A DNA stretch of 64,000 bases. It comes from Qaidamihabitans albus (GTDB lineage: Bacteria; Actinomycetota; Actinomycetes; Mycobacteriales; Pseudonocardiaceae). How positions within the stretch are numbered: position 1 is the first letter of the stretch; each line of letters starts with the position of its first letter. Positions 8,108 through 16,372 of the stretch are shown here, in pieces. A program made the translations under genes and the position numbers. The notes beneath the pieces are model-generated. The model worked only from the letters and a program-made list of their open reading frames with translations, did not search any database and was not told where the DNA came from. The DNA is taken from the NCBI RefSeq assembly GCF_016464705.1, contig NZ_JAEHOB010000018.1, positions 1 to 64,000 of the forward strand, in the 5' to 3' direction.

Positions 8108-9613
8108 ATGCGTTCAAGACCCCTCTCGGCGTTGCAAGCGGCCGCGGCGGCCGCCGCGGCCGCCGCGCTCGTCCTGGCCGGATCATTCTCGGCCGGCGCG
8201 GGCGCGGCGGCCGAGAAAGACCCGCAATCCGGCGGTGCGCCGCTGGATGTCCCCGCGGAGGTTTTCGCCGCGATGGAACGTGATCTCGGGCTGGACGAGG
8301 AGCGGGCACGTGCCCACCTCGCTGTCCAGGATCAGAGCACTCGCACGGAGAAGCTGCTCCGCGCGACACTCGGTGAGAGCTTCGCGGGCGGCTGGCTGCC
8401 CGCGGGCAGCGACCGCCTGGTCGTCGCCGTGACCGACGCGGCGGAGACGGCACAGGTGCGGGCGGCAGGCGCGCAGCCCCGCGTCGTCGACCGCAGCGAA
8501 AGCGACCTGCACGCGCTCGTCGCGACGCTGGACGCCAACCTGGCGAAGGCACCGAGCACGATCATCGGCTGGCACGTCGACCTGCCGAGCAACGCCGTCG
8601 TGGTGCAGGTCGCGCCGGGAGCCACGGCCGCGGCGGAACGGTTCGTCGAGGCCAGCGGCGTCGAGCGCTCGGCCGTGCGCATCCGGCGCTCGCACGAGTC
8701 GCCGCGGCCGCTGTACGACGTGCGCGGGGGCGACGCCTACTACATCGGCAGCGGCAGCCGCTGCTCGATCGGCTTCTCGGTGAACGGCGGTTTCGTCACC
8801 GCAGGGCACTGCGGGCGGACGGGCGCGTCGACCTCGGGCTCGAACCGGGTGGCGCAGGGCACCTTCCGCGGCTCCTCCTTCCCCGGCAACGACTACGCCT
8901 GGGTCGCTACCAACTCGAACTGGACGCCACGTCCCGTGGTGAACAACTACGCGGGCGGCACGGTGACGGTCGCCGGTTCCCAGGAGGCGCCGGTCGGCTC
9001 GGCGGTGTGCCGGTCCGGCTCCACGACCGGCTGGCACTGCGGCACCATCCAGGCGCGCAACGCGTCGGTGACCTACCCGCAGGGCACCGTCTCCGGGCTA
9101 ATCCGGACCAGCGTCTGCGCGGAGCCGGGCGACTCCGGCGGCTCGCTCCTGGCCGGCAACCAGGCACAGGGCGTCACCTCCGGCGGCTCCGGTAACTGCA
9201 GCTCCGGCGGCACCACGTACTTCCAGCCGGTGAACGAGATCCTGCGGGCCTACAACCTGACCCTCGCCGGTGGTGGCGGCGGTGGCCAGCCTCCGGGCGA
9301 CGCCTGCCAGGGCGCGGAGTCGACCTACCGTGGCTCGCTGTCCTCGGGCGCCGTCGCCTACCAGCCGAACGGCAGCTACTACCAGTCGACCGGCTCCGGC
9401 ACCCACGCCGGCTGCCTGGCCGGCCCCTCGGGCTCGGACTTCGACCTCTACCTGCAGAAGTGGAACGGGTCGAGCTGGGTCAACGTCGCATCCGGCACGA
9501 GCTCCGGGGCGAACGAGCAGGTGCAGTACTCGGGCACCGCCGGCTACTACCGGTACCTGGTGCACGCCTACAGCGGCTCGGGCAGCTACACGCTCAGTGT
9601 CACCACTCCCTGA
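8108..9613 (+). CDS. Secreted streptogrisin/alpha-lytic-type serine protease with C-terminal PPC-like domain
   Basis: This 501-residue preproprotein begins with a signal peptide (residues 1-36) containing a ten-alanine run. An alpha-lytic-type pro-domain covers about 45-200. The chymotrypsin-fold (S1) protease domain follows, with His234 (TAGHC), Asp262 (GNDYAWV) and Ser343 (GDSGGS). A Gly/Pro linker (GGGGGGQPPGD) near 395-405 leads to a C-terminal domain of about 100 residues that resembles the bacterial pre-peptidase C-terminal (PPC) fold, a family match that is less certain. The ATG at 8108 follows GAAGGAGACAACGGC, and the longer upstream frame lacks a signal peptide. The enzyme should be exported, self-process its pro-region, and degrade extracellular protein. 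Confidence 0.93.
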   Translation: MRSRPLSALQAAAAAAAAAALVLAGSFSAGAGAAAEKDPQSGGAPLDVPAEVFAAMERDLGLDEERARAHLAVQDQSTRTEKLLRATLGESFAGGWLPAGSDRLVVAVTDAAETAQVRAAGAQPRVVDRSESDLHALVATLDANLAKAPSTIIGWHVDLPSNAVVVQVAPGATAAAERFVEASGVERSAVRIRRSHESPRPLYDVRGGDAYYIGSGSRCSIGFSVNGGFVTAGHCGRTGASTSGSNRVAQGTFRGSSFPGNDYAWVATNSNWTPRPVVNNYAGGTVTVAGSQEAPVGSAVCRSGSTTGWHCGTIQARNASVTYPQGTVSGLIRTSVCAEPGDSGGSLLAGNQAQGVTSGGSGNCSSGGTTYFQPVNEILRAYNLTLAGGGGGGQPPGDACQGAESTYRGSLSSGAVAYQPNGSYYQSTGSGTHAGCLAGPSGSDFDLYLQKWNGSSWVNVASGTSSGANEQVQYSGTAGYYRYLVHAYSGSGSYTLSVTTP

Positions 9614-9629
9614 TCGCCGACCCGGACGG

Positions 9630-9683
9630 ACGGCCCCGGCCCGCACCCCGCGCGGACCGGGGCCGTTCCGTGCGGGGTGCGGG
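9630..9683 (+). terminator. Two interleaved hairpins after the protease gene
   Basis: Arms ACGGCCCCGG (9630-9639) and CCGGGGCCGT (9657-9666) form a perfect 10-bp stem. Arms CCCGCACCCCGC (9640-9651) and GCGGGGTGCGGG (9672-9683) form a perfect 12-bp stem. The second left arm lies in the loop of the first, so the two are either alternative folds or a pseudoknot. The first hairpin can terminate the protease transcript. The second reaches toward the desaturase leader. Confidence 0.6.
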
Positions 9684-9757
9684 TAGGGCCTGCCCCCGGT
9701 CGGGCTCGGGTGCGCGCGGGATTCTCCCGCGCCGTCCGATTGTCCAGACTCGGGCTC

Positions 9758-10795
9758 GTGACCATCGAAGAAATCCGGCGCCCCGCGAAGGGCGCCACGC
9801 ACGGCAGCGACTTCTCCCGGCTCTCCCGGCGAATCTCGCGGGCCGGTCTCCTCGATCGCCGCCCCGGCTACTACGTGCTGCGCTTCGGCGTCGTGGGCAC
9901 GCTGTTCGCCGCGGGCTGGGCTGCGTTCGTCACGATCGGCGACTCGTGGCTGCAGCTGCTGGTGGCGGGGTTCCTGGCGATCATGTTCGGCCAGGTCGCG
10001 CTGCTCTCGCACGATCTCGCGCACCGCCAGGTCTTCCGCACCCGCAGGCCCACCGAGATGGCCGGGCTGATCGTGGGCAACCTCGGCATCGGGATGAGCT
10101 ACGGCTGGTGGATGGACAAGCACACCCGCCATCACGCGAATCCGAACCATGAGGAGCTGGATCCCGACGTCGTGCCGGACATCCTGGTGTGGTCGCAGAA
10201 GCAGGCCCGGGCGAGCTCGGGCGTGCCGCGGTTCATCGGACGCAGGCAGGCGTTCCTGTTCTTCCCACTGCTGACGCTGGAGGGGCTCAACCTGCACCTG
10301 TCCGGGTTCCGGGCGCTGTTCGCGCCGAAGCTGAAGCGGCGCGGGCTCGAAGCCACGCTGCTGACCGCGCACGTCATCGGCTACCTCGCCGCGGTGTTGC
10401 TCGTGCTCCCCCCCGCCAAGGCGCTCGTGTTCATCGCCGTACACCAGGGGCTGTGGGGCGTCTACATGGGCTCGATCTTCGCCCCGAACCACAAGGGCAT
10501 GCCGATGTTCAGCGGCGCCGAGCGCCCGGACTTCCTGCGCCGGCAGGTGCTGACCTCCCGCAACGTGCGCGGTGGCCGGTTCGTCGACGTGGCGCTGGGC
10601 GGCCTGAACTACCAGATCGAGCACCACCTGTTCCCGAGCATGCCTTCGCCGAACCTGCGGCGAGCGCAGCCGATCGTGCGGGACTACTGCGCGGAGATCG
10701 GGGTGCCGTACCACGAGACCGGACTGCTCGCCTCCTACGCCGAGGCGCTGCGGCACCTGCATCGCACCGGCGCGCCGATCCGGCAGGGCTCGTGA
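9758..10795 (+). CDS. Membrane fatty acid desaturase
   Basis: This protein of about 345 residues has the three histidine boxes of acyl-lipid desaturases: HDLAH at 85-89, HTRHH at 122-126, and QIEHH ending at His290. These bind the di-iron centre. The Gln in the third box is typical of front-end (delta-5/6-type) desaturases. Hydrophobic pairs near residues 40-80 and 190-230 would anchor it in the membrane. I prefer the GTG at 9758, which begins VTIEEIRRP. The frame is open further upstream to 9677, but that part is Arg/Pro-rich and overlaps the hairpins after the protease gene. No fused cytochrome b5 domain is present, so an external electron donor is needed. Confidence 0.88.
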   Translation: MTIEEIRRPAKGATHGSDFSRLSRRISRAGLLDRRPGYYVLRFGVVGTLFAAGWAAFVTIGDSWLQLLVAGFLAIMFGQVALLSHDLAHRQVFRTRRPTEMAGLIVGNLGIGMSYGWWMDKHTRHHANPNHEELDPDVVPDILVWSQKQARASSGVPRFIGRRQAFLFFPLLTLEGLNLHLSGFRALFAPKLKRRGLEATLLTAHVIGYLAAVLLVLPPAKALVFIAVHQGLWGVYMGSIFAPNHKGMPMFSGAERPDFLRRQVLTSRNVRGGRFVDVALGGLNYQIEHHLFPSMPSPNLRRAQPIVRDYCAEIGVPYHETGLLASYAEALRHLHRTGAPIRQGS

Positions 10796-10814
10796 GGCGG
10801 GCTACCGTGGTGCC

Positions 10815-11444
10815 ATGCGCCGGACCGAGCTCGCCGAGCATCCCGACCGGCGGCGCTGGAACACCCGATACCTGCAGCGCCCGCCCACGTTCGAGCCGCA
10901 TCCGCTCGTCGACGCCGCGCTGGCGGCGGGCTGCCCTACCGGTCCCGTGCTGGAGCTGGCCTGCGGCCGGTCGGGCAGCGCCCTGGCGCTCGCCGCGACG
11001 GGCCGGCGCGTCGTCGCCGTCGACATCGCTGACCTCGCGCTCACGCAGCTCACCACCGAGGCACGGCGGCGGGGCCTGGCGGAACTGATCGAGCCCGTCG
11101 CCGCGGACGTTCCGGCCCACGATCCGGGAACCCGGTGTCATGCCCTGGTCCTCGCGACGTCGTACTGGGACGCCACCGCGTTCCGCTCCGCCTGCGCGGC
11201 CGTCCTGCCGGGCGGGCTGATCGGCTGGGAGGCGCTGGCGGACTCGCCGGAAACGGACCGGCCCGAGCGGCCGTGGCACGTGCGGCACGGGGAGCTGAGC
11301 ACCCGGCTTCCGGGCGGCTTCGAGGTGCTGGCCGAGGAGCTGATCGTCTCCGGACGGCGCCGGTCGACCCGGCTCCTCGCCCGGGCAGGGAGCGCGGACA
11401 CGAGTACACAGCGCGCGGACACGCGCGAAGGCACAGGAGGATGA
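10815..11444 (+). CDS. Class I SAM-dependent methyltransferase
   Basis: This 209-residue protein has a Rossmann-type methyltransferase core. Motif I is VLELACGRSGSALALA at residues 45-60, and the acidic end of beta-2 is VVAVDI near 67-72. Its fold and size resemble small methyltransferases related to the tellurite-resistance TehB group. It starts 19 bases after the desaturase stop and ends overlapping the ATG of an M24 protein (ATGA), so it is probably co-transcribed with both. No substrate-specific domain is seen, so the methyl acceptor is unknown. Confidence 0.8.
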   Translation: MRRTELAEHPDRRRWNTRYLQRPPTFEPHPLVDAALAAGCPTGPVLELACGRSGSALALAATGRRVVAVDIADLALTQLTTEARRRGLAELIEPVAADVPAHDPGTRCHALVLATSYWDATAFRSACAAVLPGGLIGWEALADSPETDRPERPWHVRHGELSTRLPGGFEVLAEELIVSGRRRSTRLLARAGSADTSTQRADTREGTGG

Positions 11445-12670
11445 GAACGACGCCTGAACTGACCGGACTGGACGACGGCGCCGGCCGGCGCTGGCTGACC
11501 CCGGACGCGATCGCCTCGGTGACGGCGGCCGAGCCACGGCCGTTCGCGGACGCCGAGTACGACCGGCGCCTCGCCGACGTACGCGGGCGGATGTCGCGGG
11601 CCGGAATGGACGGGCTGGTCGTGTTCCGGCCGTCGAGCGTCGAGTACCTGTGCGGCTATCACACCGCGGAGACCGCCCCGCAGCCGTTGCTGGTCACCGA
11701 GTCGGATACCTGCCTCTACGTGCCCGACCTCGAACTCGGCCGCGCGCTGGCGAGCTCACGGGTGGGCAACATCGTCTACTGCGGGTACGCCGACGCCCTG
11801 CGCGGCCTCGAGTCGCAGCTCGACCACGCGGTACGCACCCTGCCGCGGGGCGCCCGGATCGGGATCGAGCTCGGCCACGCCTCCACGCCCCCGCAGGCGG
11901 TGGACATCCTCCGCGGCAAGGATGCCCTGCTGGTCCCCGGCGAGTATCTCGTCGAGCGGGCGCGGCTCGTCCTGTCCGACGCGGAGATCCGCTGCGTCGA
12001 GGAGGCGGCCGCCAGCACCCGGGCAGGCGTCGAGGCGGCCGTCGCCGAGGCCGCCGGTCCGGACGCCACCGACTCCTCCGTCGCCGGTGCCATCGCGGCC
12101 GCGCTGTACACCCGGGCGAACTCCCCGTCGGTGTGGGGACCGGTGGTGGCCACCGGGAACCGGGGCGGCATCCCGCACTCCAGCTGGACGCACCGGCCGC
12201 TGAGTGCCGGCACCACGTTCCTCGAGTTCGCCGGGGCACACCATCGCTACCACGCGCCGGTGATGCGCACGCTGTCCCGGGGGCGGCCGGACGCACGTGC
12301 CCGGCAGCTGACCGAGCTGTCGAGAACCGCGCTCGCCGCCGTGCTGGACAACGTCCGCGCCGGGGTGCCGTGCGCGGAGGTGGCGCGGCGGGCGGCCGAG
12401 GCCGTCGGCACGCTGCCCGGCGACGTGGTCTTCCACTGGCTCTTCGGCTATCCCGTCGGGCTGGCCCACAAGCCGCACTGGATGGACGGGGCACCGTTCT
12501 ACCTCACCCCGGACAACCACGAACCCCTTGCGGCCGGGATGGTCTTCCACATGCCCGGCTCGTTCCGGTCGTTCGGCGAGGCCGGGGTCGGCCTCAGCCA
12601 GACCTTCGTCGTCGAGGAGGGCGGCGCCAGGGTGCTCACCCACGGCTCGGCGGACCTGATCGAGGTGTGA
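11441..12670 (+). CDS. M24-family protein, creatinase-like, with degenerate metal site
   Basis: This 409-residue protein has the creatinase N-terminal domain (about 35-165) and the pita-bread M24 domain (about 175-400). The usual two-metal ligands (Asp, Asp, His, Glu, Glu) are mostly missing. FLEFAGAHHRYHAPVMRT replaces the D-x-G...D motif. MVFHMPGSF stands where a Glu of the EPG motif is expected, and GVGLSQTFVV stands where the last Glu is expected. Metal-free relatives include creatinase and probably ectoine hydrolase-type enzymes, so a C-N hydrolase role is likelier than Xaa-Pro peptidase activity. The ATG at 11441 overlaps the methyltransferase stop and follows ACAGGAGG. A longer upstream frame was rejected. 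Confidence 0.8.
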   Translation: MRTTPELTGLDDGAGRRWLTPDAIASVTAAEPRPFADAEYDRRLADVRGRMSRAGMDGLVVFRPSSVEYLCGYHTAETAPQPLLVTESDTCLYVPDLELGRALASSRVGNIVYCGYADALRGLESQLDHAVRTLPRGARIGIELGHASTPPQAVDILRGKDALLVPGEYLVERARLVLSDAEIRCVEEAAASTRAGVEAAVAEAAGPDATDSSVAGAIAAALYTRANSPSVWGPVVATGNRGGIPHSSWTHRPLSAGTTFLEFAGAHHRYHAPVMRTLSRGRPDARARQLTELSRTALAAVLDNVRAGVPCAEVARRAAEAVGTLPGDVVFHWLFGYPVGLAHKPHWMDGAPFYLTPDNHEPLAAGMVFHMPGSFRSFGEAGVGLSQTFVVEEGGARVLTHGSADLIEV

Positions 12671-12674
12671 CGGC

Positions 12675-12702
12675 GCGAGTCCCCCGCTCCGGCCCGCGAG
12701 TT
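12675..12702. repeat. GC-rich dispersed repeat, copy 1
   Basis: A 28-bp unit, GCGAGTCCCCCGC followed by TCCGGCCCGCGAGTT, starts five bases after the M24 stop codon. The same unit recurs, doubled, at 41134-41183. Confidence 0.7.
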
Positions 12703-12764
12703 GCACGTTCGCGGACGGTGCCGACCGGGCCGACAGCGCTGACACAATGGGACACAATGGCACG

Positions 12765-13118
12765 ATGCCGAACAGTGACGACTGCCCGTTCTGCGGGATC
12801 GCCGCCGGCACGGTTCCGGCCACGGTGGTCCACGAGACCGACTCGGTACTGGCGTTCCGGGATCTCGACCCGAGGGCGCCGACGCACGTGCTGGTGATCC
12901 CGAAGGAGCACCATCCGGACGCGGCGGCGATGGCGGTCGCGGACCCCGCGCTGGCCGGTGCCGTCCTGGCCGCGGCGCGGGACGTGGCGAAGGCCGACGG
13001 GCTCGACGAGTCGGGCTACCGGCTGGTCTTCAACACCGGCCCGGACGCCAACCAGACCGTCTTCCACGTGCACTGCCACGTCCTCGGCGGCCGCCACATG
13101 AGCTGGCCGCCCGGCTGA
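12765..13118 (+). CDS. HIT-family nucleotide-binding hydrolase
   Basis: This 117-residue protein begins with CPFCGIAAG near residue 7, a typical HIT/Hint N-terminus with a zinc-type CxxC. It ends with the histidine triad HVHCHVL near 104-110. HIT proteins of the Hint group hydrolyse adenosine phosphoramidates, including aminoacyl-AMP. An ATG 18 bases upstream (12747) is also in frame, but 12765 gives the canonical N-terminus. No strong ribosome binding site precedes either. The gene is convergent with the LysR gene, with two bases between the stop codons. Confidence 0.88.
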   Translation: MPNSDDCPFCGIAAGTVPATVVHETDSVLAFRDLDPRAPTHVLVIPKEHHPDAAAMAVADPALAGAVLAAARDVAKADGLDESGYRLVFNTGPDANQTVFHVHCHVLGGRHMSWPPG

Positions 13119-13120
13119 CC

Positions 13121-14020
13121 TCAGCCTGCTGCGGCGGGCCCCGTGACACATGCCTGCAGCACTTCGAGCGCGCGGCGGGCGGCCGGGTGCCCGGCGGCCG
13201 GTTTCCGCACCGCGACGCTGATGTGCCGGACCGGCGTCGGGGACACCAGTGGCAGCGCGGTCAGCCCGGCGGGCAGTTCGCCGATACCGAGCCGGGGAAT
13301 CACGGTGATGCCGATCCCCGTCGCGACGAACGGGATAGCGGTCCGGTAGTCACGCGTCTCGACCGAGAACCGCGGTGCGAAGCCGGCCTCCGCGCAAGCG
13401 GCCAGCAGCGCCTGGCGGCACGCCCCGGCCTTGAGGTCGTTGTCGACCCAGTCCTCGTCCGCGAGCGCGGCCAGCGGCACCTCGCTCAGCCGGGCGAGCG
13501 GGTCGTCGTCACGGACGACCACCAAGTAGGGATCGTCGACGAGCCGGCGGACGTGACCCGGCACCGACCGCTCGACGCCAGGGGACTCCACGAAGATCGC
13601 GATATCGGCGCCGCTGTCCTCGTTGCCCTTCAGCTCCGTCATCCGCAGATCCAGCCGTAGCTCGGGAAACTCCTCGCGCAGGGCGGCGACGACGGGTGGC
13701 AGCCACGTCGCGCCGACCGAGGCGAAATAGCTGATCGACAGGCTGCCGGTCCGGCCCACTCGCAGGTCACCCACGACGCCGTCGATGCGGGCGAGCGCCT
13801 CGAACAGCGGCTCGGCCTCGGCCGCGAGCATCCGGCCGGCGGCGGTCGGCTCGATCCCCCTGCCGACCCGGTCGAACAGGCGGAGCCCGGTCTCCCGCTG
13901 CAACAGGGCGAGCTGCTGGCTCACCGCGGACGGCGTGTATTCGAGGGCCGAAGCTGCGGCACGGATGGAGCCGGTCGCGACGACGGCGCGCAGCAGGCGC
14001 AGTCGCGGTACGTCGAGCAT
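13121..14020 (-). CDS. LysR-family transcriptional regulator
   Basis: This 299-residue regulator has the LysR winged helix-turn-helix at residues 1-60 (LRLLRAVVATGSIRAAASALEYTPSAVSQQLALLQRE) and an effector domain at about 85-295. It is divergent from an EamA-family exporter 67 bases away, the classic arrangement in which LysR controls the divergent transporter. The AT-rich intergenic region carries an inverted repeat that could be the operator. The likely ligand is a metabolite exported by the neighbour, which is unknown. Confidence 0.92.
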   Translation of the reverse strand: MLDVPRLRLLRAVVATGSIRAAASALEYTPSAVSQQLALLQRETGLRLFDRVGRGIEPTAAGRMLAAEAEPLFEALARIDGVVGDLRVGRTGSLSISYFASVGATWLPPVVAALREEFPELRLDLRMTELKGNEDSGADIAIFVESPGVERSVPGHVRRLVDDPYLVVVRDDDPLARLSEVPLAALADEDWVDNDLKAGACRQALLAACAEAGFAPRFSVETRDYRTAIPFVATGIGITVIPRLGIGELPAGLTALPLVSPTPVRHISVAVRKPAAGHPAARRALEVLQACVTGPAAAG

Positions 14021-14054
14021 CCCCTTACCGTACAGCGGAGGTTAACAATAATGA

Positions 14055-14073
14055 AGCACTAATCGCTTGTGCT
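14055..14073. promoter_or_regulatory. Inverted repeat between divergent LysR and EamA genes
   Basis: AGCAC-N9-GTGCT lies in the 67-base AT-rich intergenic region. It is a candidate LysR binding site overlapping both promoters. The assignment is inference from position and symmetry. Confidence 0.45.
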
Positions 14074-14087
14074 ATCGAATCGGCGCG

Positions 14088-15026
14088 ATGACGATGGCGA
14101 GCGTGACCGAACTTGCTCCGGCCTCGCCTGCCCCCGCACCGCCGACCGCCGACCGGGTCAAGGCAGCGCTCGCGGTCGTGGTCACCGTGGTGCTGTGGGC
14201 TTCGGCTTTCGTCGCGATCCGCGCGGTCGGGCACACACTGTCACCGGCACCGCTGGCGCTGGTGCGGCTGGCCGTCGCGGCGGCCGCGCTCACCGCGCTG
14301 CTGCTCGCCAGGCACCGGCGCCTGCCCCGCAGGCCGGCCTCGGCCTCCGCGCTCGGGCTGATCGCCGCCTACGGCGTGCTGTGGCTGACCGGATACACCG
14401 TAGTGCTCAACGCCGCCGAACGGCACGTCGACGCCGGGACCGCGGCATTGCTGATCAACCTGGCACCGCTGCTGGTCGCGTTCGGCGCCGGGCTGTTCCT
14501 CGGCGAGGGCTTCCCGCGAACGCTGATCGCCGGTTCACTCGTCGCGCTGGCCGGTATCGCGGTCATCGGCATGGGATCCAGCGGCCGCGGCGACTGGATC
14601 GGCGTCGTGCTGTGCCTGCTGGCCGCCGTCCTCTACGCCGCGGGTGTCCTGATCCAGAAAGTCACGCTCCGCAGCGTCGACGGCGCCACCGTGACCTGGC
14701 TCGGCTGCGTCATCGGCACCGCGGTGCTGCTGCCCTGGACGCCCCAGCTGATCGGCGAGCTGTCAGCGGCCTCCACGGGAACGATCCTGGGCGCCGTCTA
14801 TCTCGGGCTCTTCCCGACCGCCATCGGCTTCAGCACGTGGGCGTACGCGCTGCACCGGATGGACGCCGGCCGGCTCAGCGCGACCACCTACGCCGTGCCC
14901 GCCGTGTCGGTCCTGCTGTCCTGGGTGCTGCTCAGCGAGATACCGACCGGCTACGGCCTCGTCGGCGGCGCGATCTGCCTGGCAGGCGTCGCGATCTCCC
15001 GGTACCGGCCGCGGAGCCGCCGGTAG
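14088..15026 (+). CDS. EamA/DMT-family transporter
   Basis: This protein of about 312 residues has ten predicted hydrophobic segments arranged as two EamA repeats (about 20-145 and 165-300). Such proteins export amino acids, purines or other metabolites. Family-typical segments include LWASAFVAIRAVG and the second-repeat YAVPAVSVLLSWVLLSE. The ATG at 14088 is preferred over a TTG/GTG-type start at 14067. It is divergent from a LysR regulator that likely controls it. It ends six bases before an imperfect 22-bp palindrome that separates it from the convergent molybdenum hydroxylase operon. Confidence 0.88.
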   Translation: MTMASVTELAPASPAPAPPTADRVKAALAVVVTVVLWASAFVAIRAVGHTLSPAPLALVRLAVAAAALTALLLARHRRLPRRPASASALGLIAAYGVLWLTGYTVVLNAAERHVDAGTAALLINLAPLLVAFGAGLFLGEGFPRTLIAGSLVALAGIAVIGMGSSGRGDWIGVVLCLLAAVLYAAGVLIQKVTLRSVDGATVTWLGCVIGTAVLLPWTPQLIGELSAASTGTILGAVYLGLFPTAIGFSTWAYALHRMDAGRLSATTYAVPAVSVLLSWVLLSEIPTGYGLVGGAICLAGVAISRYRPRSRR

Positions 15027-15031
15027 CACGC

Positions 15032-15080
15032 CCCCAATGTGGCATCCGTTGCGTCAGGCGCTACCGACGCCACATTGGGG
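15032..15080. terminator. Bidirectional hairpin terminator (CCCCAATGTGGC type)
   Basis: Perfect outer arms CCCCAATGTGGC (15032-15043) and GCCACATTGGGG (15069-15080) continue inward as an imperfect stem, giving 22 pairs with three mismatches around a TCAGG loop. It lies between two convergent stop codons (15026 and 15086), so it probably terminates both transcripts. Confidence 0.75.
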
Positions 15081-15085
15081 AGCCG

Positions 15086-15900
15086 TCAGCGGGACCCGGC
15101 GGACGTCTCCAGCGCGCGGGCGGTGAGCACCCGGGCCAGGTGGCGCCGGTACTCCGTCGTGGCGTGCGGCTCGTCCGGCGGGCTCGTGCCCTCGGCGGCC
15201 AGTTCCGCCGCCTCGGCGACGGAGGCACCACGGGCCAGCGCCTCCTCGGCCGCCGAAGCCCGGACCGGGGTCCCGCCCATGTTGATCAGGCCCACCCGCT
15301 TCCCGGACACGGCGACGCCCACGATCGCCCAGTCGATGGCCCGCCGGGTGAACTTCTCGAAGCCCCAGCCGAGGCCGGTCTGCCGGGGAACCCGGATCTC
15401 GGTGAGCAGTTCCTCCGGCGTCAGCGACGTGGTGAACGGGCCGAGGAAGAAGTCGGCCGCGGGAATCCGCCGCTCCCCCTCCTGGCCACGGGCGACCAGC
15501 ACGGCGTCGGACGCCAGGATCGCCGCGGGCAGGTCGGCCGCGGGGTCCGCGTGCGCGATCGAGCCGCCGATCGTGCCACGGTGACGCACCTGCTGGTCGC
15601 CCACCACCCCCGCGACGTGCGCGAGCAGGGGCGCGTGCTCGCGCAGTACCTCGTCGCCCTGCAGGTCGTGATAGCGCGCCAGCGCGCCGATCACGACGTC
15701 CTCACCGTCGATGCGGACATGGTGCAGCTCTTCGACCGGCGCGATGTCCACCAGCACCTCGGGCGCGGCGAGCCGCAGCTTCATCAGCGGCAGCAGCGAG
15801 TGCCCGCCGGCCAGGAGCTTCGCGTCGTCGCCGTGCTCGGCCAGCAGGGCGAGTGCCTCGTCGACCGAGGACGCGCGCCGGTAGCCGAACTGGACCGGGA

Positions 15901-15904
<4 letters not shown>
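15086..15904 (-). CDS. Molybdenum hydroxylase FAD-binding (medium) subunit
   Basis: This 272-residue protein is the FAD subunit of a xanthine-oxidase-family enzyme (CoxM/CutM type). The FAD-contact block [15 protein letters not shown] is near residues 33-47, and the second block [18 protein letters not shown] near 105-122. The GTG start at 15904 follows GGAGGTCGCAAG and overlaps the TGA of the 2Fe-2S subunit, so an in-frame extension to 16078 is rejected. The subunit passes electrons from the iron-sulfur clusters to an acceptor through FAD. It is the last gene of the L-S-M operon. Confidence 0.92.
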
Positions 15905-16371
<467 letters not shown>

Positions 16372-16372
16372 G

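Noticed and set aside
8145-8180. Repeat of GCGGCCGCC type near the protease start
   Set aside because: It encodes the poly-alanine core of the signal peptide and needs no other explanation.
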